A model generated the notes under the pieces. It had not been told where the DNA came from and searched no databases. It saw only the letters and a program-made list of their open reading frames with translations. Shown here piece by piece: positions 26,280 to 35,490 of a stretch of 64,000 nt of DNA. The first letter of the stretch is position 1, and each line of letters opens with the position of its first letter. Origin of the DNA: Leptotrichia sp. HSP-342 (GTDB taxonomy: Bacteria; Fusobacteriota; Fusobacteriia; Fusobacteriales; Leptotrichiaceae); contig NZ_CP165646.1 of NCBI RefSeq assembly GCF_041199995.1, positions 1,736,001-1,800,000 of the forward strand, given 5' to 3'. A program made the translations under genes and the position numbers.

Positions 26280-27821
26280 CTATTTTTTAACAAAATATCC
26301 TAAATTCTCTAATTTTTTTATACTTTCAGGAAAATATTCCTTAGCAGTTATCTGTATTCTTTCTCCAGTTGGCATTGTTCTATAAATATTTGTTTTTTCT
26401 AGTTCTTTTATAGCTTCTGCTTCTGTTTTTGGCTCTGATAAAATATCTGCAACAATTATATCTACATCATTTATATCACCTACTATTTCATTTCTAGAAT
26501 TTCCAATTCCAATCGCTCCTACTCCTTCTCCAATAGTTAAAACTCTTATATAATTTCTAAATTTTTTAGGAATATAAACTTTATTTTCTTCATAAGTTAT
26601 TATTTCATTTTCAGAACAGTAATATTTTATTTTACCATTAATCATACTATTTAAAACAAATTTTCTTAGATTCATGATAATTTCATTTCTCTCTTCTTCT
26701 GTTTTTTCCTCTTGAGAATTTTCTTCCCAATATTTTATAGCATCATTAATCTTAAAACTTTTATTTGGTATTTCTAAAAAATGAAGCATTATCATTTTTA
26801 TATTTTCTTCATTTAAAGTTTCTAATTCTTCTTTTGTAAATGTTGATGTTAATAAAAATGAATCTATTATATCATTAGGGAAGGTTTCAGTAAAATTCAG
26901 TTTTTCTATTTGACTATTTTTGCAGATTAGTGATCTTCTAAATTTAGTATCAAGTATATAATCAAGACATTGTTCTTTTATTACATTATTACCTTGTGAT
27001 AACTGATACAACTTTTCTTTTGTACTTTCATTATACACACTTATAATAGATAATCTTAATGAAATATCTGAGATGTATTCTAAATTTTCTTTTTTTAATA
27101 GATCTACAAATTCATGTAAGTAAATTGGTTTATTGAAATTTTCTAAGTACTCATGTCCAACATAATAATCTTGCATTCCTAAAATTTCTTCTATTTGTCG
27201 AACAAAATCTCCTTTTTTCTGAATAATATCTGCATAGCTTTTCATTTGTTCGGCTATAATTGAAATAAAAGTTTTTCCACGTTGAGTTTTATCTCCTAAT
27301 GAAATTTCTGGAAAATATTTATTAGCATAAATCATCATTTCACGTATTTTATCAGGTTCTTTCCATCCAGGATATGTATTATAAGAAATATAAGCGATTC
27401 CTTCTTCAGCTAAATTCTCATTACATATTTTCACAATTTTTTCCTTCACAATTTCAGGAACCCATGAAAATACACCATGAACGATAATATAATCAAATTT
27501 TCCAAAATCTTCATTTATATCCAAAATATTTTTTTCAATTAATTTAATATTTTGTAATCCAATTTTTTCAATAACTTCATTTCCTTTTTTTACTTGTTCC
27601 GCTGTCAAATCAACTCCAATAAATTCAGCTTCAGGATTATACAACGCCTGTGTTATAATATTTCCTCCAAACGATGATCCTAATTCTAAGACTCTAGCTT
27701 TTCTAGAATCCTTTGGTGTCAATCCAAATAACTTTCCTTGAGCCTCTAGTAATGCTGGTATAGTGTAATTAAATGGATTAGATTTGTAAAGTACTTCATT
27801 ATATGTATTTTTATTTTCCAT
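26280..27821 (-). CDS. SAM-dependent methyltransferase with regulatory domain (PKMT-like)
   Basis: A 513-residue protein. Residues about 40-150 form a class I methyltransferase with SAM motif VLELGSSFGG at 44-53, acidic residue in FIGVDLT and HGVFSWVP. A MethyTransf_Reg domain (about 210-300) and a C-terminal helical domain follow. This three-part layout is that of the rickettsial protein lysine methyltransferases PKMT1/PKMT2, which modify the outer-membrane protein OmpB. The substrate here is unknown; an abundant surface protein is a reasonable guess. It lies about 100 bases downstream of trmB, with its own terminator. Confidence 0.8.
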   Translation of the reverse strand: MENKNTYNEVLYKSNPFNYTIPALLEAQGKLFGLTPKDSRKARVLELGSSFGGNIITQALYNPEAEFIGVDLTAEQVKKGNEVIEKIGLQNIKLIEKNILDINEDFGKFDYIIVHGVFSWVPEIVKEKIVKICNENLAEEGIAYISYNTYPGWKEPDKIREMMIYANKYFPEISLGDKTQRGKTFISIIAEQMKSYADIIQKKGDFVRQIEEILGMQDYYVGHEYLENFNKPIYLHEFVDLLKKENLEYISDISLRLSIISVYNESTKEKLYQLSQGNNVIKEQCLDYILDTKFRRSLICKNSQIEKLNFTETFPNDIIDSFLLTSTFTKEELETLNEENIKMIMLHFLEIPNKSFKINDAIKYWEENSQEEKTEEERNEIIMNLRKFVLNSMINGKIKYYCSENEIITYEENKVYIPKKFRNYIRVLTIGEGVGAIGIGNSRNEIVGDINDVDIIVADILSEPKTEAEAIKELEKTNIYRTMPTGERIQITAKEYFPESIKKLENLGYFVKK

Positions 27822-27927
27822 AATTTTTTAATATAAGAAATCTAGATTAATAGTTTTCTAACCATTACATAATCTAAGATTTATTCTTATATTTAATCTC
27901 CTTTCAATATTTTATTAATTTAAATTT

Positions 27928-28758
27928 TTATTTAACTTTTTTAATTTCAATATACTTGATACTCATATTATGTTTGCTTAAAAACATTTCTTCAAATTCA
28001 GTTCTAATATTTTCATCTGCTTTTTCAGAATTATGTAAATCTTTCGTATGATAAATAGTCTTATAGTTATCAAGTCTATCTACTAATTCCAGGACATCTT
28101 CATAATATTGTTCATGATCAGTCTTAAAAAATAACATTCCACCTGATTTCATTATAATATCAAGTCTTACAAACAAGTTTTCATTTATTACCCTTTTCTT
28201 CTCTTCACCTTCCCAAGGATCAGGAAAATTAATGTAAACTCCTGTTATCTCGTTTTCTCCAATAAAATCCAATACTGTCTCTGCTCTTTTTCTTACAAAC
28301 AGAATATTATTTAAATTTCTTTTTTTAGATTTTTTTGCACCTAAAACAAGTCTCTTAAATCGTAATTCTAAAGCAATATAGTTTCTGTCCTTAAATTTTT
28401 GTGCATTTACAACAGTGAAATTTCCACTTCCACAGCCAATTTCTAAATAAATATCGTTATTATTTTGAAAAAACTCATTCCATTTTCCACGATATTCATC
28501 AACACTTTTATTATTATACATCAAATGCTCAGGAAATTCAAGCATTTCATACATATATTTATTATAATTTTTTTTAGGCTTTTCAAAAAAGTACTTCCAA
28601 ATCTCTTTTTCATTTATAATTTTACTTTTTTCAGCATTAATTTTTTTAAATTCATCATTTACTTTTTTTATTTTATTCCTTCGTTTCTGTTCAGCTTCTG
28701 TAATTTTTATTTTTTGTCCATTTTTTCCGATAATTTCAATTTTATTCGTATTTTCCAT
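27928..28758 (-). CDS. trmB: tRNA (guanine-N7-)-methyltransferase TrmB
   Basis: Methylates G46 of many tRNAs. The SAM site YLEIGCGSGNF starts near residue 100, and the family motif region VYINFPDPWEGEEKKRVI contains the conserved Asp-Pro-Trp, though the usual DPWPKKRH reads differently here. The end has the conserved TEFEEMFLSKHNMSIKY (usual TxYE). At 276 residues it is longer than E. coli TrmB (239) because of a basic N-terminal extension of about 60 residues. The gene lies between waaA and the PKMT-like gene on the same strand. Confidence 0.9.
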   Translation of the reverse strand: MENTNKIEIIGKNGQKIKITEAEQKRRNKIKKVNDEFKKINAEKSKIINEKEIWKYFFEKPKKNYNKYMYEMLEFPEHLMYNNKSVDEYRGKWNEFFQNNNDIYLEIGCGSGNFTVVNAQKFKDRNYIALELRFKRLVLGAKKSKKRNLNNILFVRKRAETVLDFIGENEITGVYINFPDPWEGEEKKRVINENLFVRLDIIMKSGGMLFFKTDHEQYYEDVLELVDRLDNYKTIYHTKDLHNSEKADENIRTEFEEMFLSKHNMSIKYIEIKKVK

Positions 28759-28865
28759 TTTTAATTATTTTCCTTATTTTTAAAATTATTTTTTCAACTT
28801 AAAAGTTAGAGTCTAGCCTTCTATTTTAATCTTAAAATAGAATCACCATGAAATTTTAGATAATA

Positions 28866-30113
28866 TCAACCAAAAATTTCTTTCAAAATTTTATCTATCT
28901 CATTATTTTTTTCAAAAAATGTTTTTGTATCAATATTTTCAGACTTTTTCAAATATTCGATAATTTCATTTTCGTTTTCCACAATTTCAATAAATCCTAG
29001 CTCTTTTGCATACTTCACAATTTCCTCTATATTCTGAAAATATTTTCCAATAATTGGCTTTTTACCATAATATAGTGGCTCCAAAATCGAATGCCCCCCA
29101 ATATCAGTGAGAGTTCCACCAACAAAGACAAAATCTGCCATCTGATAAAAATCCGTTAAAACTCCCATTTTATCGACTATAATTATTTTTTTATAATTTT
29201 GAATTTTATAATTTGATTTATCTTTTTCAATTTGTGTAATTAGCAAATAATCATCTTTTGAAAAATTTTCCAAAATAATATTTTCAATTTCACTAGTTCT
29301 TTCCAAATGTCTTGGTACAAGTACTAATTGATATTCATTATTAATATTTATCTGTTTAAATACTTCCAACCAAATTTTTTCTTCATTTGGACGTGTACTT
29401 CCACATACAATTACTTTTTTATTTTTATCTATAACTGTTTCATGATATTTTTTTATCTGTTCTTCCGTGATTTTATTGTATTTAATCGAATATTTCAGAT
29501 TTTTATAAACTTTGATTTTATTCTTGTCAATTCCTAATTTTTCATATCTCTCTTTGTCAGGAAAGCTTTGCACCATTATTTTTTTAGCATAATTTATTAC
29601 TTTCTTTATAATCCATTTAAATTTAAGATACGATTTTAATTTTTTTTCAGTAAGCCTTCCATTGATAATAAATAGTTCTCCATTCTTTGAAGCAAAATAA
29701 TATAAATTTGGCCAAATCTCTGTTTCTATAACAATTGTTTTTTTAATTTTATATTTTTTATAAATTTTACGGATTGCAAAAAAATCATCAAGTGCAAAAT
29801 AAAATATTTTAATATTCTTATTTTCATAATATTTTTTATTAACTGCCGAAAATCCGGTATCTGTCATAACAGAAAGAATTAATTTCTGTTTTTTATCTTT
29901 CAATATTTTTTCAATTAATTCCTGCGTTAGATTAAACTCCCCTACTGACGAGAAATGGATAAGTATTGTCTCTTTATTACTATTAAGGAAACTATCATTT
30001 CCCATTTTTTGAAATAGACGTGATTTAAAAAAAATTAACAGTTTTTTATTGAATATTGCCAGAATAGATATTATAAAATAAAGTAGAATTCGTAATAAAT
30101 TATATAAAATCAT
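28866..30113 (-). CDS. waaA: 3-deoxy-D-manno-octulosonic acid transferase WaaA (KdtA)
   Basis: Adds Kdo to lipid IVA at the cytoplasmic face of the inner membrane, a key step of lipopolysaccharide assembly. The 415-residue protein has an N-terminal membrane anchor, the motif IHFSSVGEFN (usual HaaSvGE), IVIETEIWPNLY, ICGSTRPNEE-like VCGSTRPNEEKIW, LVPRHLER, and FVGGTLTDIGGHSILEP near residue 335, all diagnostic. Its presence shows that this organism has an outer membrane with LPS. A hairpin at about 28819-28842 follows the trmB start side but lacks a T tract. Confidence 0.93.
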   Translation of the reverse strand: MILYNLLRILLYFIISILAIFNKKLLIFFKSRLFQKMGNDSFLNSNKETILIHFSSVGEFNLTQELIEKILKDKKQKLILSVMTDTGFSAVNKKYYENKNIKIFYFALDDFFAIRKIYKKYKIKKTIVIETEIWPNLYYFASKNGELFIINGRLTEKKLKSYLKFKWIIKKVINYAKKIMVQSFPDKERYEKLGIDKNKIKVYKNLKYSIKYNKITEEQIKKYHETVIDKNKKVIVCGSTRPNEEKIWLEVFKQININNEYQLVLVPRHLERTSEIENIILENFSKDDYLLITQIEKDKSNYKIQNYKKIIIVDKMGVLTDFYQMADFVFVGGTLTDIGGHSILEPLYYGKKPIIGKYFQNIEEIVKYAKELGFIEIVENENEIIEYLKKSENIDTKTFFEKNNEIDKILKEIFG

Positions 30114-30142
30114 ATCTTCCTCATTTTTTAATTTAGTTTTAA

Positions 30143-30187
30143 GTAAAAAGACTATCTCTTAATGAATTTACATTAGAAATAGCCTTT
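30143..30187 (-). terminator. Terminator of the second HU gene
   Basis: On the minus strand, GGCTATTTCTAATG pairs imperfectly with CATTAAGAGATAGTC and is followed by TTTTTAC. It is 22 bases after the HU stop. Confidence 0.75.
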
Positions 30188-30208
30188 TATTAATTTGCAA
30201 AGTAAAAA

Positions 30209-30490
30209 TTATTTTCCTTCTGCTACATTATCAGCTAATTTTTTACCTACTTTAAATTTAACAACATTTTTAGCAGGTATTTTAATTTCTTTTTTAGTTT
30301 GTGGATTAATTCCTGTTCTTGCAGCTCTTTCTTTTACTTCAAATGTTCCCCATCCAACAAATTGAACAGAATCTCCTTTTAATAATGTTTCTTCAACAGT
30401 TTCTAAAAATTGGTTTACCAATTCTTCTGCTCTTTTTTTAGTTTCTCCTGTAGCTTTTGCATAAGCATCTACAAATTCTTTTTTTGACAT
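30209..30490 (-). CDS. HU-family DNA-binding protein (copy 2)
   Basis: A 93-residue HU homologue nearly the same as the protein at 6111-6392 (MSKKEFVDAYAKATGETK, FVGWGTFEVKERAARTG). Differences are concentrated in the arm and in the C-terminal half (INPQTKKEIKIPAKN against RNPSTGKPIKIDAKK). The ATG at 30490 has GGAGG ten bases upstream; a TTG three codons earlier is too close to it. It has its own promoter and terminator, so the two copies are independently expressed and could form homo- and heterodimers. Confidence 0.92.
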   Translation of the reverse strand: MSKKEFVDAYAKATGETKKRAEELVNQFLETVEETLLKGDSVQFVGWGTFEVKERAARTGINPQTKKEIKIPAKNVVKFKVGKKLADNVAEGK

Positions 30491-30537
30491 ATTAATCAAA
30501 CCTCCAAATTATTCTTCTTTAATTAAAGTACTAAACT

Positions 30538-30565
30538 ATTATACACTATTTTCAGTATTTGTCTA
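30538..30565 (-). promoter_or_regulatory. Promoter of the second HU gene
   Basis: On the minus strand: -35 TAGACA (30565-30560), a 16-base spacer and -10 TATAAT (30543-30538), about 48 bases before the start. Confidence 0.65.
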
Positions 30566-30721
30566 GTATTTTTTTTAAATTTCTCGATTTTTTTTCATTT
30601 TTTTATCATTCTATGTTTTTTCTAATTTTTTTAAAAATAAAATCAAATTATTTATTAAATTTCATGCTTTTATGTATATGTTTAAAATAAGATTCTAATT
30701 TTTTCGTATAAAAAAAATTTA

Positions 30722-31366
30722 TTACTTCTTTTGTTTAATTATATATAAAATTTCATTTTTTACTTCCTCAATATTTTTAGAAGTTGTATCTACTTCAATT
30801 GCATCATTAGCTTTTTTTAGTGGACTCTCTTTTCTTGTTGAATCAATTTTATCCCTTTTCAAAATATTTTCATAAATTTTTTCAATTTTAACATTTTCCC
30901 CTTTTGCAACAAGTTCCTTATAACGTCTATTCGCTCTTTCTTTGGCATCTGCAATCAAAAATATTTTTACATCCGCATTTGGAAAAACAACTGTCCCAAT
31001 ATCACGCCCGTCTAGAATCACATTTTTCGATTCTGAAAATTTTCTCTGTAAATCGACCATTTTTTCACGAACCTCACGTATCGCTGCAATATCGGATACA
31101 TTTTCTGAAACAACAGGTTTTCTAATTTCCTCACTCACATTTGTATCATCTAGATAAAATCCATTTTGTTTAATATCAATTCTCAAATCATCCAGCATTT
31201 TTATGATTTTGTCTAAATTACCCAAAATTCCATCATTTAAAACCTTTAACGTAACAAGTCTATACATTGCTCCTGTATCAAGATAAACAAGTCCCAGCTC
31301 CTCTGCAATCAATTTTGCGATAGTGCTTTTCCCACTTCCAGCAGGACCATCAATAGCAATTATCAT
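30722..31366 (-). CDS. cmk: Cytidylate kinase Cmk
   Basis: Phosphorylates CMP and dCMP with ATP. The 214-residue protein starts with the P-loop MIIAIDGPAGSGKST, then YLDTGAMYR, DGRDIGTVVFPNA, DAKERANRRYKEL and RDKIDSTRKESPLKKA, all conserved in bacterial CMP kinases. It lies downstream of prmA on the same strand with a gap of about 120 bases. Routine housekeeping gene. Confidence 0.96.
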   Translation of the reverse strand: MIIAIDGPAGSGKSTIAKLIAEELGLVYLDTGAMYRLVTLKVLNDGILGNLDKIIKMLDDLRIDIKQNGFYLDDTNVSEEIRKPVVSENVSDIAAIREVREKMVDLQRKFSESKNVILDGRDIGTVVFPNADVKIFLIADAKERANRRYKELVAKGENVKIEKIYENILKRDKIDSTRKESPLKKANDAIEVDTTSKNIEEVKNEILYIIKQKK

Positions 31367-31488
31367 ATTCTTCCTACTTTCTTTTTTATTATTTTTATTT
31401 CATTTTCTATTTTTAAATTTTAATTATTTTAAAATTGAAAATTTTGACTATTTCACAAAAATAACGAGATTTTTCTACTTTAAATCAA

Positions 31489-32412
31489 TTAGTTTTTATA
31501 TTTAAAAACAAGTGAAACCCAGTTATTTTTTTCTTTTCTATCAACTTGTCTCAAATTATAATTTTCAGCCTTTTTCACAAATGCCTCTTCCTTTTCACTC
31601 AAAATTCCAGAAAAAATAACAGTTGCACCTTTTTCCAGAGTTTTTTCTATATCTTCAAGCAATTTTTCCAGAACATCTACCAAAATATTTGAAACAACTA
31701 AATCATATTTTTCGCTGATGTCATCTACCAAATTTCCAATTATCACTTCAAAACTATCATTTATGTCATTTTTAGAAAAATTTTCCAAAACAACATCTCG
31801 AACTTTTTCATCAATATCAATTCCAACAACCTTTTCTACACCTAATTTTTTCCCAATTAACATCAAAATTCCAGAGCCACAGCCTATATCCAGTAATTTC
31901 TTTTTGTTTTCAGAATATTTCTCTAAAAATTCCACACACAATGAAGTAGTTTCATGCGTTCCTGTCCCAAAAGCAAGCCCTGGATCAATTTCGATTACAA
32001 TTTCATTATTTTCTGGTTCATACTTATCCCAACTTGGTTTTATGACAATATTATCAGTTATATTTACAGTGTGAAAATATTTTTTCCATTCATCTTGCCA
32101 ATCTTCGTCATTGCATTTAGCTGTGTAAATTTCATACATAAACTCTGTATCTGAATTCTGAAATTCTTTTAAATTATTAAAAATAATATTTAATTTTGTA
32201 TTTGCAAATCTATTATCAACAATATATCCAATTATACTCCAAACATCATTTTTTATTGCGAAATTAGCATTATAATCCAGTATATTTTCAGAAAAGTAAT
32301 CAATAACTTCTATCTGTTTAATTCCAATTTCATCAAACATATTTACTAATTTTGTCTTCGTTTCTTTTAAGTTATCCGAAAAATAATCTACTTTTACTTT
32401 TATCCATTTCAT
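31489..32412 (-). CDS. prmA: Ribosomal protein L11 methyltransferase PrmA
   Basis: Trimethylates ribosomal protein L11. The 307-residue protein has an N-terminal substrate-recognition domain and a class I methyltransferase domain with DPGLAFGTGTHETTSLC, LLDIGCGSGILMLIGKKLG and the substrate-side motif VVSNILVDVLEKLL. It lies 18 bases after ymdB on the same strand, so the ymdB-prmA pair is probably cotranscribed. Confidence 0.95.
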   Translation of the reverse strand: MKWIKVKVDYFSDNLKETKTKLVNMFDEIGIKQIEVIDYFSENILDYNANFAIKNDVWSIIGYIVDNRFANTKLNIIFNNLKEFQNSDTEFMYEIYTAKCNDEDWQDEWKKYFHTVNITDNIVIKPSWDKYEPENNEIVIEIDPGLAFGTGTHETTSLCVEFLEKYSENKKKLLDIGCGSGILMLIGKKLGVEKVVGIDIDEKVRDVVLENFSKNDINDSFEVIIGNLVDDISEKYDLVVSNILVDVLEKLLEDIEKTLEKGATVIFSGILSEKEEAFVKKAENYNLRQVDRKEKNNWVSLVFKYKN

Positions 32413-32430
32413 TTTTTCATTTTCCTTTTT

Positions 32431-33210
32431 TTATATCTCATCATATCCCATGTTCACACGTTTAATTGATAATGCTCTACCGGTCTTTTCATTCACTTCC
32501 AGCTCAATTCCATTGATTCTCAAGTTTTCTTCACATACAGAATATCTTGTTGGCATTCCATCCTTAAATCTTTGTATACTTTCTTTTCTATTCATTCCTA
32601 GAATACCGTCATGTCCTCCAGTCATCCCTATGTCTGAAATATATCCAGTCCCTCCTGGCAAAATTCTTTCATCTGCCGTCTGTGTATGTGTATGCGTTCC
32701 ATAAACTGCTGACACTTTTCCAGATAAGTTCCATCCCATTGCCTGTTTTTCTGAAGTGGCTTCTCCATGAAAATCAAGAATTATTATATCTGTTTGTTCC
32801 TTAATCTGTGGCAAAACTTCCTCAACTGCCAAAAATGGACAAGCAATTGGTGGCATAAATACTTTACATTGGGCATTTATAACTGCTACTTTCACTCCAT
32901 TTTTTTCAACAATTGTATAACCGCTTCCAGGTGCTTCCTTTGTATAGTTTATCGGTCTAATCAAATTTTTCTGTTCATTTATGTATGAATAGATTTCCCT
33001 TTTATCCCAGCTATGATTTCCAAGAGTTATGACATCTACTCCCCGATTAAACATTTCTTTTGCAATCTTTACATTTATTCCAAAACCACCAGCTGAATTC
33101 TCTCCATTTACGATAATAAAGTCATAATTCTGTTTTCTTTTTTCCAAATATTTAAACAATGTAGTTCTACCTGGTCTACCGACAATATCACCAATTATTA
33201 AAAATTTCAT
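32431..33210 (-). CDS. ymdB: YmdB-family metallophosphoesterase
   Basis: A 259-residue phosphodiesterase of the TIGR00282 family, known in Bacillus subtilis YmdB to act on cyclic nucleotides. Two-metal motifs are visible: IGDIVGRPGR, NGENSAGGFG, TLGNHSWDKR, LDFHGEATSEK and YGTHTHTQTADE. It lies just downstream of rny, the same order as in Bacillus, where ymdB follows rny. Between them lies the rny terminator, so ymdB may have separate transcription. Confidence 0.93.
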   Translation of the reverse strand: MKFLIIGDIVGRPGRTTLFKYLEKRKQNYDFIIVNGENSAGGFGINVKIAKEMFNRGVDVITLGNHSWDKREIYSYINEQKNLIRPINYTKEAPGSGYTIVEKNGVKVAVINAQCKVFMPPIACPFLAVEEVLPQIKEQTDIIILDFHGEATSEKQAMGWNLSGKVSAVYGTHTHTQTADERILPGGTGYISDIGMTGGHDGILGMNRKESIQRFKDGMPTRYSVCEENLRINGIELEVNEKTGRALSIKRVNMGYDEI

Positions 33211-33334
33211 GTAAAATCATCCCTTTGCATCTCAAATTTATCTAATATTTATTATACTACATATTATAATTTTTTTATAGTTTTTCTTAATTTATTTTTT
33301 TGATATTTTAATCTTTTTAGGCTGGTTTTACTAT

Positions 33335-33399
33335 AAAAAAGAGCCTCCTGAATAAAAATTATCTTAAAAAAGATATTTTTAATGGATAAGCTCTCTTTT
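33335..33399 (-). terminator. Terminator of rny
   Basis: A long imperfect hairpin: AAAGAGAG at the left of the minus strand reading pairs with CTCTTTT at the right, with an inner stem ATATCTT/AAGATA, and TTTTTTATAG follows. It is 14 bases after the rny stop. Confidence 0.8.
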
Positions 33400-33412
33400 A
33401 GTTCATTTTTAT

Positions 33413-34987
33413 TTATTTTGCATATTCCACAGCTCTAGTTTCTCTAATAACAGTAACTTTTATCTGTCCTGGATATTGCATTTTTTCTTCAATTTCTTTT
33501 GCTACATCTCTAGCAAGTATCGTAGCTTTGTCATCATCAATATTATCTGGATGAACAATTAATCTTAATTCCCTACCAGCCTGAATCGCATACGAACTTT
33601 CAATTCCTTCATGACTATTAGCAATTTCTTCCAATTGTTCCAAACGTTTTAAATAATTTGATAATGTTTCACGTCTTGCTCCTGGTCTTGATGCTGAAAT
33701 TGAATCAGCTGCTTGTACTAATACAGCTTCTATGCTTAATTGCTCTACTTCATTATGATGTGATTCTACAGCATTTATTACAATTTCACTTTCTTTTGAA
33801 AATTTTCTTAAAAATTCTCCACCATTTATAGCATGTGATCCTTCTTGCTCATGCGAAAATGCTTTTCCTATATCATGCAATAATGCCGCTCTTTTAGCAA
33901 TGTCAACATTTGCACCAATTTCTGCTGCCAAAGCTGAAGCTATATGTGCAACTTCTATTGAGTGCTGTAAAATATTTTGCCCAAAAGATGTTCTGAATTT
34001 CAAACGTCCAAATACTTTTAATACTTCACGTGGCAATGTTGGAATTCCCACTTCTAAAATAGCCTGTTCGGCAGCATCTAATATGCTTTCATCTACTTCA
34101 TGCTGTGCTTTTGCTACAACTTCCTCTATTTTTGTTGGATGAATACGTCCATCTGAAATCAATTTTTCAAGTGCAATTTTAGCAACTTCTCTTCTTACTC
34201 CATCAAAAGAAGACAGTACTACTGCTTCTGGAGTATCATCAATTATCAAATCAACTCCTGTTGCGGCTTCAATAGCTCTTATATTTCTTCCTTCACGTCC
34301 AATAATTCTACCTTTCATTTCTTCACTTGGCAACTGAATAACTGAAATTGTAGAATCAACAACATAATCTGAAGCAGCTTTTCCAATTGCTGTTGAAATA
34401 ATTCTTTTTGAAATTCTATCTTTTTCCCTGTCTAAATTATATTCATAATCTCTTATTAATACAGCTTTATCGTGATCTAGTTCATTTTCCAGTTTAGTCA
34501 AAATAATTTTTCTTGCATCTTCCTGTGTCAGTTCTGAAATTCTTTCCAATTCTTTTTCTTCATTTGCAATCATTTCTTCTAGTTCTTTTTCTCTTCGGAA
34601 CAATTTTTCACGGTATTTCTCATTTTTAGCTTCTCTTTCTTCCAACCGTTCCATTTTTGTTTCTAATGTCTCTTCTTTTTTGGCAATTCTTTCTTCTTTT
34701 GTAGCAAGTTCTGATTTCATTTTCTTTATTTCGTCATCTGCTATTTTTTTCTCATTTAACAATTCTTCTTTTACTTTTAGTGTTTCTTCTTTTCTAAACG
34801 ATTCAATTTCTCTTTCAACTTCTTTTTTTGATGTTTCAAGTCTTCTTTTAGCATCAACGATTTTTAATTCCAGTTCGTTCAAATCTCCGTATTTTTTCTT
34901 AAAAATTGAACTCCCAAAAAAATAAGCTATAAAAAAAGTTAAAAAAGAAAAAATAACAATCAACAAAATCGCTATTGATATGCTCAT
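33413..34987 (-). CDS. rny: Ribonuclease Y
   Basis: A membrane-anchored endoribonuclease that starts mRNA decay. The 524-residue order is standard: an N-terminal membrane segment (residues about 3-24), a long charged coiled coil (about 30-170), a KH RNA-binding domain (EMKGRIIGREGRNIRAIE near 216) and an HD domain with ALLHDIGKAFSHEQEGSH. A lipoprotein gene lies 13 bases upstream of its start. Its presence rather than an RNase E homologue fits Fusobacteriota. Confidence 0.96.
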   Translation of the reverse strand: MSISIAILLIVIFSFLTFFIAYFFGSSIFKKKYGDLNELELKIVDAKRRLETSKKEVEREIESFRKEETLKVKEELLNEKKIADDEIKKMKSELATKEERIAKKEETLETKMERLEEREAKNEKYREKLFRREKELEEMIANEEKELERISELTQEDARKIILTKLENELDHDKAVLIRDYEYNLDREKDRISKRIISTAIGKAASDYVVDSTISVIQLPSEEMKGRIIGREGRNIRAIEAATGVDLIIDDTPEAVVLSSFDGVRREVAKIALEKLISDGRIHPTKIEEVVAKAQHEVDESILDAAEQAILEVGIPTLPREVLKVFGRLKFRTSFGQNILQHSIEVAHIASALAAEIGANVDIAKRAALLHDIGKAFSHEQEGSHAINGGEFLRKFSKESEIVINAVESHHNEVEQLSIEAVLVQAADSISASRPGARRETLSNYLKRLEQLEEIANSHEGIESSYAIQAGRELRLIVHPDNIDDDKATILARDVAKEIEEKMQYPGQIKVTVIRETRAVEYAK

Positions 34988-34999
34988 TTTTCTCCCTTC

Positions 35000-35401
35000 T
35001 TATTTTTTTTCAGCTACATTTGAAATCTTCCAAGTATTATCATTTGTTTTTTTCCAAGTTAGTTTATAATAATTGCTTGCTGTGGCAAAATTAACTACCA
35101 TAATACTATTTGCCTTATTTTTAGATACGACATTAACATCAGAAAAAACAAATGTCAATCCCGAAAGATCGTATTCTTGCATTTTTTTTACAATAATATT
35201 ATTTTTAAATGTAGGTAAAAAAACTTCTTTTAATTTATTATATTCGTTTGAACTGGCAGCATCTTTTAACTCTTCTGTAACTTGCATTATTTGAGAGCTA
35301 ATTGTCTTAGCTTCAATTTGAGTTACTTTTTTTTCAGAGGCAGTAAGGCTGGTACAGCTCATAAGAATCAACAAAATAAATAGACATAAATATTTTTTCA
35401 T
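35000..35401 (-). CDS. Small lipoprotein of unknown function
   Basis: A 133-residue lipoprotein from the ATG at 35401, which follows GGAGGAAAAT; the upstream in-frame ATG lacks such a site. The signal MKKYLCLFILLILMSCTS has lipobox LMSC. The mature part resembles DUF4878-like small nuclear-transport-factor folds (ELKDAASSNEYNKLKEVFLP near 45, ending KLTWKKTNDNTWKISNV). It lies 13 bases upstream of rny. The function is unknown. Confidence 0.7.
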   Translation of the reverse strand: MKKYLCLFILLILMSCTSLTASEKKVTQIEAKTISSQIMQVTEELKDAASSNEYNKLKEVFLPTFKNNIIVKKMQEYDLSGLTFVFSDVNVVSKNKANSIMVVNFATASNYYKLTWKKTNDNTWKISNVAEKK

Positions 35402-35490
35402 ATTTTCCTCCAAAAACTTCGTCATTTAATTTTATCACAATTTTTTCACATATTCAAGTTAGAAAAAATAAATTTTTTCGTTTTTTTCCA

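Noticed and set aside
28805..28842. GAGTCTAGCC near 28810, as in the interspersed repeat, with a hairpin next to it.
   Set aside because: Only ten bases match and neither inverted pair of the repeat is present; chance is likely.
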